Of a stretch of 11,598 bases of DNA, positions 1 through 5,784 are shown one piece after another. Made by a program: the position numbers and the translations under genes. This stretch comes from Helicobacteraceae bacterium (GTDB taxonomy: Bacteria; Campylobacterota; Campylobacteria; Campylobacterales; Sulfurimonadaceae): contig JALWNV010000255.1 in the NCBI GenBank assembly GCA_027083665.1, forward strand, positions 1-11,598, given 5' to 3'. Numbering within the stretch: position 1 is the first letter of the stretch; every line of letters starts with the position of its first letter. The notes beneath the pieces are model-generated. The model made no database searches. It was not told the DNA's origin and worked only from the letters and a program-made list of their open reading frames with translations.

Positions 1-91
1 ATCCCACGATCAGGCCGGAATTGTCCCATTCCTCCTGCAGTGAAAAGGGGGAGAGCTCATCGAGCTTCGTATAGATTTCTCCGAGTGTCAT
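1..91 (-). CDS. Nif3-like dinuclear metal center protein (5' end only)
   Basis: Only the first 30 codons are in the window; the gene continues past position 1. The N-terminus reads MTLGEIYTKLDELSPFSLQ followed by EEWDNSGLIVG. The EEWDNSGLxVG motif is the hallmark start of the Nif3/YbgI (DUF34) family, whose members form toroidal hexamers with a dinuclear metal site. Some are annotated as GTP cyclohydrolase I type 2-like, but the cellular role is unsettled. The ATG (91-89) overlaps the TGA of the upstream NYN gene in an ATGA, so translation is probably coupled. It is the last gene of the lnt operon visible here. The assignment rests on a short but distinctive motif; the metal-binding residues lie outside the window. 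Confidence 0.8.
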   Translation of the reverse strand, partial: MTLGEIYTKLDELSPFSLQEEWDNSGLIVG

Positions 92-816
92 TGGCGGTAC
101 CTCCTGCGTTTGCGTTTGGGCCGGATGAAGATGCCCCGTTTGTTGGTCAAAGGGTCTTCGTCTTTGAATTCGAACGCTTCGGTGGCGCGGATCAGCTCGC
201 CGAGCTTTTTGAAGCCGTAGGTCCGGGGGTCGAAATCGGGGTGTTTGTTGGCGATAAGCTGGCCGACGGTTCCCAGGTTGGCCCAGCCCGAATCGTCTGC
301 GGCGTCTTCGACGGCGTCGCGCAGCTGGGCGATCAGTTTGCGGGCTTTGGTCACGTCGACTTCCGGCTGTTCCGCGGCGGCGTCTTTTCGCAGGTTTTCG
401 GTATAGATGAACTTGTCGCACGCGCTGACAAAGGGTTTGGGGGTTTTACGTTCGCCGAAACCGTAAACGTTCACGCCGCTCTCGCGGATACGGCTGGCGA
501 GCCGGGTGAAGTCGCTGTCGCTGCTGACGATGCAGAATCCGTCGAATTTGCCCGTGTAGAGCAGGTCCATCGCATCGATGATCATCGCGCTGTCGGTGGC
601 GTTTTTGCCGGTGGTGTACGCAAACTGCTGAATGGGCTGGATTCCGTGCTCGAGCAGGTGCTTTTTCCACCCTTTGAGCTGGGTGTCCGTCCAGTCGCCG
701 TAGATGCGCTTGACGCTGGCGACGCCGTACTGGGCGATCTCGTCGAGCAGGCCCTCGATAATGGAAGGCTGGGAGTTGTCCGCATCGATCAAGACGGCAA
801 GGTGCTGCTGATTCAT
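88..816 (-). CDS. NYN (PIN-like) domain protein with C-terminal LOTUS/OST-HTH domain, putative RNase
   Basis: This 242-residue protein appears soluble, with no signal peptide or membrane segment. Residues 5-145 form a NYN (LabA/DUF88-type, PIN-fold) nuclease-like domain. Its acidic metal-site candidates are all present: D11 and D13 in LIDADN, D75 in NATDSAMIIDAMDLL, and D100/D102 in SSDSDF. Residues about 155-235 resemble a LOTUS/OST-HTH RNA-binding domain (WANLGTVGQLI, then FDPRTYGFKKLGELI). The tail PKRKRRRYRQ is strongly basic. By family knowledge, NYN proteins are metal-dependent RNases and LOTUS domains bind RNA, so an RNA-processing or decay role is inferred; the substrate is unknown. 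ATG at 816 follows a GGGGAG ribosome site. The start overlaps the TPR gene's stop by 4 bases, and the stop overlaps the next start by 4 bases. Confidence 0.85.
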   Translation of the reverse strand: MNQQHLAVLIDADNSQPSIIEGLLDEIAQYGVASVKRIYGDWTDTQLKGWKKHLLEHGIQPIQQFAYTTGKNATDSAMIIDAMDLLYTGKFDGFCIVSSDSDFTRLASRIRESGVNVYGFGERKTPKPFVSACDKFIYTENLRKDAAAEQPEVDVTKARKLIAQLRDAVEDAADDSGWANLGTVGQLIANKHPDFDPRTYGFKKLGELIRATEAFEFKDEDPLTNKRGIFIRPKRKRRRYRQ

Positions 817-1490
817 CGCTTCTCCCCGTTCCCGGCTCCCGGTTCTCCAAGCTCCGCAAGCGCCCGTTTCGCTTCTTCGTAATCGGGCTTGAGCTCGAGG
901 GCTTTTTCGAACATCATACGTGCGCCTTCGGTATCGCCTTTTTCCAGCAGCAGCTGACCGTAGTTGTAGTAGGTGAGCTCGAAACTGTCGTCGATTTCCG
1001 CGGCGGCTTTGTAGTGCTCCTGCGCTTCGTCGAGGCGGCCGAGCGCACGCAAGACGGCGGCGACGGCATTGTGGGTAAGATCGTCGTCGGGGTCGATACG
1101 CAGTGCGCGTTCGTAGTAGCGCAGCGCTTCTTCATCTTCGCCGAGACGGTGCAGAATGAAGCCGAGTTTGTCGAGGACTTCCGGGTTGTCCGAGTCCGCT
1201 TTTTCCGCCCGTTCGAGATAGACCCTCGCGTCGGGAAGATTTCCCTCGCGGTAAGCGGCGTCGGCTTTCGCGATCAGGTCCGACACGCTTTGTGCCAGTA
1301 CCGGCGCGGCGGCGGTGCGGCCGGAATTTTCCGCCGCGGCGGCCGGAGGCGTGCTTTGGCGGCTTTGCAGGGTTTCGCCGTCATCGGAGGGCAGGTTCGG
1401 TTTGCCCTCTTGCAGTCCCTGGACGAATTTGTAGATTTGCCATGCGAAATAGGCGGTGGCGCCGAGAAGAATCAGTTGGAAAAGGGTCAT
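813..1490 (-). CDS. membrane-anchored TPR repeat protein
   Basis: This 225-residue protein has one N-terminal hydrophobic helix (about 3-20, LFQLILLGATAYFAWQIY). A low-complexity Ala/Pro/Ser linker follows (about 30-68), then about four tetratricopeptide repeats (roughly 70-103, 104-136, 137-169 and 172-205). Repeat signatures include LDKLGFILHRLGEDEEALRY and YYNYGQLLLEKGDTEGA. TPRs are protein-protein interaction scaffolds; the partner cannot be told from sequence. No cleavage site follows the hydrophobic stretch, so it is likely a membrane anchor. The lysines come after it, which by the positive-inside rule hints that the TPRs face the cytoplasm, but this is weak. An AAAGAGA ribosome site lies in the 18-base gap after pgeF, the only non-overlapping junction of this operon. 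Confidence 0.85.
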   Translation of the reverse strand: MTLFQLILLGATAYFAWQIYKFVQGLQEGKPNLPSDDGETLQSRQSTPPAAAAENSGRTAAAPVLAQSVSDLIAKADAAYREGNLPDARVYLERAEKADSDNPEVLDKLGFILHRLGEDEEALRYYERALRIDPDDDLTHNAVAAVLRALGRLDEAQEHYKAAAEIDDSFELTYYNYGQLLLEKGDTEGARMMFEKALELKPDYEEAKRALAELGEPGAGNGEKR

Positions 1491-1508
1491 GCAGTCTCTT
1501 TTTTCCCG

Positions 1509-2261
1509 CTATTTTAGCATAATGATTCCCGCCTGTCGCCCTGTCGTGCCGTTTTCGGCGCGGTAGGAGAAAAAACGCCCGGATTCGCAGGCGGTACAGC
1601 ACGGAAGCCGGTCGATATGTGTCGGGGGGACTCCGGCGTTTTCGAGCTGATGCACGAGGATGGTGTTAATATCGAGAAAAAAGGCGTCCTCTTTTTTCGG
1701 TTGCAGGGCGAATCCGAAGCCGGCTGTCTCGACGGTTGCCGCAATGGCGGCATCGACCGTATAGCATGCCGGGCAGACCGAAGGCCCCAGTGCGACCCGC
1801 AGGTCGCCGGGGTCGCACCCGTAGGCTTTTCGCAGTGCCGTCGCGGTTTTGGAGACGATACCTTTCAAGGCGCCGGCGCGTCCGGCATGTACGGCGGCCG
1901 CGGCATGCCGGACGGGGTCGTACATCAGTACGGGCGTGCAGTCGGCTGTCATCACCATCAGAGGCTGCCCCGGGATATCGGTGATGAGGGCGTCGCATTC
2001 GGGCCGGGTTCCGAAGTCCATATCGGCGGTGCACCGTACGATCATGTCCGAATGCACCTGCCGCATATGCACCAGCCGGTTTTTGTCGTACTCCAGCGCG
2101 CCGGATAGCAGTGTGTGGTTGGTATCGACGTGTCGCGGATCGTCTCCGACATGGTAGGCGAGATTGGCACTTGAGTATGCAGCGGTGCCGATGCCGCCGC
2201 TGCGGTCGGTAAAGGCGTGCAGCAGACCGCGATGGCGTGAAAGCAAATCGGAGCGGGTCAT
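1509..2261 (-). CDS. pgeF: peptidoglycan editing factor / purine nucleoside phosphorylase, YfiH family
   Basis: At 250 residues this is the usual length for the YfiH/PgeF (DUF152, Cu-oxidase_4) family. The conserved zinc/catalytic set is present: H70 in MRQVHSD, C108 in TADCTPVLMYD, and H125 in VHAGRAG. The C-terminal FFSYRAENGTTGRQAGII is also typical. Family members were long annotated as polyphenol oxidase or laccase. Later work assigns purine nucleoside phosphorylase/adenosine deaminase activity and, in E. coli, a role in keeping wrong amino acids out of peptidoglycan precursors. The segment after H125 reads AGRAGA, where many relatives have AGWRG. The ATG at 2261 overlaps the lnt stop (ATGA at 2258-2261), so it is probably translationally coupled to lnt. 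Both genes concern the cell envelope. Confidence 0.92.
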   Translation of the reverse strand: MTRSDLLSRHRGLLHAFTDRSGGIGTAAYSSANLAYHVGDDPRHVDTNHTLLSGALEYDKNRLVHMRQVHSDMIVRCTADMDFGTRPECDALITDIPGQPLMVMTADCTPVLMYDPVRHAAAAVHAGRAGALKGIVSKTATALRKAYGCDPGDLRVALGPSVCPACYTVDAAIAATVETAGFGFALQPKKEDAFFLDINTILVHQLENAGVPPTHIDRLPCCTACESGRFFSYRAENGTTGRQAGIIMLK

Positions 2262-3481
2262 TTGACGATCCCCGTGCCGGCGGCATTGGCGCTGTGAAAA
2301 ATGATCGTATGATGGCGGCGGGCGTAATAGCGCATGAGCAGTTTTTGCAGCGTCGGTTCGATCGAGGGCATGAACCAGGCGTTGTTGCTGATGGCGATCA
2401 TGTATTTCGGATCACCGGCATAGAGCGGTTCGGCCGTCGCTTCATAGCAGACGGCATTGCGAAACGGCACACCGTCGATGACGAAGTCGGTCGGATGTTC
2501 GGCGGCGAGGTAATCCGACGCGCCGTCGAAGATGAGGTCGTTGACCCAGTGGCCGATCCAGCGGGGCAGGGGAATATATTCTCCGAAGGGGACGAGCACC
2601 ATCTTCTTGGCGATCTGCATCTTGCCGTCGCTGAAAAAATAGGTGACGTTGTAATTGTGCCCGTCGTCGTACATCAGTGCGCCGGTGACGATGGCGATGC
2701 TTTTCGAACGGGCCTTGAGGCGCTCGAGCAGCTCGGGACGCCGGTTGAGAAAGAGCGGAAAGACCGATTCGGGCAACACGACGAGGTCGTATTTTTGTGC
2801 GACGGCATCATCGATAGCGGCGAAGTTTTCGGCAATAGCCCGCATCTGATAGCTGCGTTTCCATTTGAGTGACTGCGGCGTACGGGTCTGCACCAGTTTG
2901 ACCTTGAGCGGCGGCATGGGCGGAGGGGAGTAGGGCGGCGCATAGGCACCCGCCAGCAGTATGAGAGCGGCGAAGCGCCACGGTGACTTGAGCGTGGCGA
3001 ACAGCGCCAGCGAAGCCAGAATCAGCGCGAACTGCCACTTTTCGAACCCCAGCCACGTAAACAGCAGCGGCAGTTCCGGCACCATCCAGTTGAATCCGAA
3101 GGGGGCCAGAAAGGTCAGTGCGAACAGCAGCGGTGCGCGAACGTACGGCCGTTCCGAGAGGGCGAGGGTACCGAAATAGAGCGAGTAGACGAGTCCGAAG
3201 AACAGCGCCATGGGCAGCTGCATCCACGGCATGCCGTAGTAGCGGAAGCTATAACCGATCCAATAAAACCAGAACAGCCCGATGAAAAATCCCGCAAGCA
3301 AAATGCTGCGCCGCGATGCGGTCAGCATACCGTAGTAAGCCCCCAGCGCCAGGACGGTTTCGAGCGCGGCGATATGGCGCAATCCGAAATGCTCGGCATA
3401 GATGAAAAAAGAGAAGCCCAATGCAATGGCTGACGCCGCGAGAAAATCGGCCAAAAAGTTCTGTCGGGAAAATAGTGTCAT
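2258..3481 (-). CDS. lnt: apolipoprotein N-acyltransferase, short C-terminus
   Basis: Lnt transfers the third acyl chain to the N-terminal cysteine of lipoproteins at the inner membrane. The 407-residue product has several hydrophobic helices in residues 10-180, then a nitrilase-fold domain from about 193. The catalytic triad is visible: E238 in VLPESVFPLF, K293 in AKKMVLVPFGEYIP, and C345 in NAVCYEAT. The protein ends shortly after ISNNAWF and RRHHTIIFHSANAAGTG. In E. coli Lnt (512 residues) the comparable point is followed by final nitrilase strands and a last transmembrane helix, both absent here. Campylobacterota Lnt proteins are generally shorter, so this may be lineage-typical rather than damage. 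First gene of the minus-strand operon; the start at 3481 follows a weak CGGAAAA ribosome site. Confidence 0.93.
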   Translation of the reverse strand: MTLFSRQNFLADFLAASAIALGFSFFIYAEHFGLRHIAALETVLALGAYYGMLTASRRSILLAGFFIGLFWFYWIGYSFRYYGMPWMQLPMALFFGLVYSLYFGTLALSERPYVRAPLLFALTFLAPFGFNWMVPELPLLFTWLGFEKWQFALILASLALFATLKSPWRFAALILLAGAYAPPYSPPPMPPLKVKLVQTRTPQSLKWKRSYQMRAIAENFAAIDDAVAQKYDLVVLPESVFPLFLNRRPELLERLKARSKSIAIVTGALMYDDGHNYNVTYFFSDGKMQIAKKMVLVPFGEYIPLPRWIGHWVNDLIFDGASDYLAAEHPTDFVIDGVPFRNAVCYEATAEPLYAGDPKYMIAISNNAWFMPSIEPTLQKLLMRYYARRHHTIIFHSANAAGTGIVK

Positions 3482-3501
3482 CGTTTTCCGATTTTCTGCG
3501 G

Positions 3502-3517
3502 ATTATAGCAGATTATA
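3502..3517 (-). promoter_or_regulatory. lnt operon promoter region, tandem TATAAT boxes
   Basis: Read on the minus strand, two perfect TATAAT hexamers occur at 3517-3512 and 3507-3502, exactly 10 bp apart. They would give leaders of about 24 or 14 bases before the lnt ATG at 3481. I see no good -35 hexamer, which fits the poorly conserved -35 of Campylobacterota sigma-70 promoters. Which box is used, or whether both are, cannot be told. Confidence 0.55.
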
Positions 3518-3556
3518 CCGGTGCCGTGATATGAGATTTGCGTGACATTTTTTAGA

Positions 3557-3562
3557 TATAGT
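3557..3562 (+). promoter_or_regulatory. possible -10 box for the hemerythrin-GGDEF gene
   Basis: TATAGT sits in a T/A-rich stretch in the region between divergent lnt and the diguanylate cyclase gene. It would place transcription start near 3569, about 60 bases before the favoured ATG at 3632, and would exclude the more upstream GTG at 3542 as a translation start. No clear -35 is seen. Confidence 0.25.
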
Positions 3563-3631
3563 TTCAGCAAATTTTCAACCCGGCATTTGCCAATGTCTCA
3601 AGATGGTTTAAGAAAAACGGGTTCATATGGA

Positions 3632-5758
3632 ATGGATGTGCCGAAAATTGAGTGGAGAGAAGATCTCAGTGTCGGGATCAAGGCGATCGACGACGATCAC
3701 CGGCAGTTGATCCGGATCATCAACGATCTCTTTGAAGAAGTGGAATCGGATGCGGATAAAACCGTGCTCGAGCATTATTTTGAAGAGCTTGAGTCATATA
3801 CGCACTATCACTTCGAGCGTGAAGAGAAACTGATGAAAGCGCGGTGCGCTTCGGAGGTGTATGAAGAGCAGATCGGGCGGCATCTCGAACAGCACCGCTA
3901 TTTTGTCGGCAAGATCCCCGCACTCAAGACACGGCTTCTCGGTACGGATTCGAAAGCGGTTTCGCTCGAGATTCTCGACTTTTTGCTGCATTGGCTGATC
4001 GACCACATCATCTATGAAGATCTTTTGCTGACGCAGTGTTTTATCGGACCGCTTGCCAAAGAGAAACATCACGGCATACTCGATCGCTCGTCGGTGTGGT
4101 TCGCCGCCCGGTTTCCGTTTTCGACACGGGTTTTTCTGCTGGTCTTCATTCCGCTGCTGATTCTTGCCGGCGTTTCGGGCTACCTCGGCTGGCAGACCTA
4201 CCGACAGTACCATTATCTTGATGAAGTGCAGAATGTTTCCAGCGCCTTCGTGGGCCTCAACCGTCTGATCAACGCCCTGCAGCGTGAACGCGGACTGGGA
4301 ACGGGGTATCTCGCGTCGAAGGGGAGCCGCTTCAAAGCGGCGCTTTGCAAGCAGCGGGCCGAAACCGATGCCGTACTGGAAGGATGCCGTATCGATCTTG
4401 AGCGGCTGGACGGAAATAAAATCGGTTGCCTGTCACTAGTCGAGCAGTTGGATTCTCTCGACGAGGTCCGTGAAGAGATCGATAACCGCGAGATTTCGGT
4501 CGAGGCCAATATCGACTACTATTCGCTGTTGATCGAACATATCATCGAAATTATCAAAAAATCAGGATATCGCTATTTCTACAATGCCGAAGAAAATGCC
4601 CACGCCCCTTTGCTGATGCTGATGTACCTCAAAGAGAACGAAGGCCTGATACGCAGCGAAGGCGCCTTGCTGCTGTCAAGCGGCTCCGTTTCGCGTGATC
4701 TTGGAAAATTCGATCACCTTTTGATCCTTGGCGAGGCCTATTTCAAGTCTACACAGCTGCTGGCATCTCAGGAACTGCTCGCCAAACTGTTGGCACTGGA
4801 AAATTCGCCGGCAGCCGAAGAGGTCGCGAGGATGCAGGACGCGATCCGCTCCGGGAAAGTCGATTTCAGCGCCGATAAATGGTTTGCGGAGATGAGTGAA
4901 CATATCGATGCCTATGAAAAACTGATCGAACGGATACTTGACAGGGTGCAAAAGAGAGCGACGGCACTCAAGTCGCATGAACTGGCGGTGCTGATCGTGA
5001 TGGCGGTGCTGCTGTTGCTGATCGTTGCGGTAACGATCCTGTTCTCTTATGTCCTTCGCGAAAGCATACTTCGGCCGATCGTATCTGTCACCGACGCCCT
5101 GCGGCGGCTCAGCCGCGGAGAAAAGGTCTTTACACCCATCCGCTATCGTCAGGACGATCCGATCGGCGAGATGATCACGGCGTACAATATGCTCAGGCAA
5201 TCTTTGATCAAAGCGGATTTTGCGGCGATGCTGCTCGAGATGCAGGAGAAAAAAGCGATGAAGTATGCGGAGATGGCTTTTCTCGATCCGCTGACGGGTC
5301 TGCTCAACCGCCGCAAATACAGTGAGATCCTTTTTCAGGAGTTTGTCAAAGCCAAAACGGGAGAGACGGTCTGTTTGCTGATGCTCGATCTCGACCGTTT
5401 CAAACAGGTCAACGATACCTACGGTCACGATACCGGTGACAAGGTATTGCAAATGTTTGCGCATACCGTAAAACGCACGGTACGTTCCGAAGACCTTTTT
5501 GCCCGTATCGGCGGAGAAGAGTTCGCGCTGGTCGTGACGGGAACCTCGAAAGATTCGGTCATGAAAATCGCGCAGAAAATTCTTAAAACGGTCGAAGAGA
5601 TGGACTTGAGCGGGATCCGCAGCGATTTGCATCTGACGGTGAGTATCGGCGTCGCCTGCAGCGATGAAGGGTTCGAAACGCTCGATGCGATGATCAAGCG
5701 TGCGGATCACCGGCTGTACGAGGCCAAACGTGCCGGCCGGAACCGGGTTCGGGGGTAG
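3632..5758 (+). CDS. bacteriohemerythrin-NIT-HAMP-GGDEF diguanylate cyclase
   Basis: A membrane protein of 708 residues if started at ATG 3632. Residues 5-135 are a bacteriohemerythrin domain with all seven diiron ligands: H23, H60, E64, H84, H88, H125, D130. TM1 is about 166-187. A periplasmic helical region (about 190-448) carries NIT-like signatures: LQRERGLGTGYL near 216-227 and LKENEGLIRSEGA near 333-345. TM2 is about 450-474, followed by a HAMP linker and a GGDEF domain (about 545-705) with DLDRFKQVNDTYGHD, an intact GGEEF (627-631) and the inhibitory RxxD site RSED (618-621). It should make c-di-GMP from two GTP under control of oxygen/redox or NO (hemerythrin) and nitrate/nitrite (NIT); that control is inference. 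An in-frame GTG at 3542 gives 30 extra non-homologous residues; GTG 3638 (reading PKIEWREDL) and ATG 3593 are other options. No start has a strong ribosome site. Confidence 0.9.
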   Translation: MDVPKIEWREDLSVGIKAIDDDHRQLIRIINDLFEEVESDADKTVLEHYFEELESYTHYHFEREEKLMKARCASEVYEEQIGRHLEQHRYFVGKIPALKTRLLGTDSKAVSLEILDFLLHWLIDHIIYEDLLLTQCFIGPLAKEKHHGILDRSSVWFAARFPFSTRVFLLVFIPLLILAGVSGYLGWQTYRQYHYLDEVQNVSSAFVGLNRLINALQRERGLGTGYLASKGSRFKAALCKQRAETDAVLEGCRIDLERLDGNKIGCLSLVEQLDSLDEVREEIDNREISVEANIDYYSLLIEHIIEIIKKSGYRYFYNAEENAHAPLLMLMYLKENEGLIRSEGALLLSSGSVSRDLGKFDHLLILGEAYFKSTQLLASQELLAKLLALENSPAAEEVARMQDAIRSGKVDFSADKWFAEMSEHIDAYEKLIERILDRVQKRATALKSHELAVLIVMAVLLLLIVAVTILFSYVLRESILRPIVSVTDALRRLSRGEKVFTPIRYRQDDPIGEMITAYNMLRQSLIKADFAAMLLEMQEKKAMKYAEMAFLDPLTGLLNRRKYSEILFQEFVKAKTGETVCLLMLDLDRFKQVNDTYGHDTGDKVLQMFAHTVKRTVRSEDLFARIGGEEFALVVTGTSKDSVMKIAQKILKTVEEMDLSGIRSDLHLTVSIGVACSDEGFETLDAMIKRADHRLYEAKRAGRNRVRG

Positions 5759-5784
5759 GTCAGGCCCTGCCGTAAAGCCGGCAC
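5730..5784. terminator. inverted repeat spanning convergent stop codons, possible bidirectional terminator
   Basis: GTGCCGGC at 5730-5737 is mirrored perfectly by GCCGGCAC at 5777-5784, separated by 39 bases. Between them lies a smaller palindrome, GAACCGGGTTC, at 5740-5750. The stops of the GGDEF gene (5756-5758) and malQ (5762-5760) fall inside. No T-run follows on either strand, so it is not a classic intrinsic terminator. Both arms are coding, so chance in GC-rich sequence is possible. Confidence 0.3.

Noticed and set aside
40..882. A 280-residue plus-strand open frame opposite the NYN gene
   Set aside because: The minus strand encodes a convincing NYN-LOTUS protein with coupled neighbours. 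The plus frame is compositionally odd (rich in Phe, Gly, Val and Asp), as expected of a shadow.
2237..2872. A 211-residue plus-strand open frame opposite the lnt 3' half
   Set aside because: It is antisense to the Lnt nitrilase domain and no motif supports it.
5738..5776. Classic intrinsic terminator for malQ or the GGDEF gene
   Set aside because: No T-tract follows either possible stem, so I list the inverted repeat only as a low-confidence candidate.
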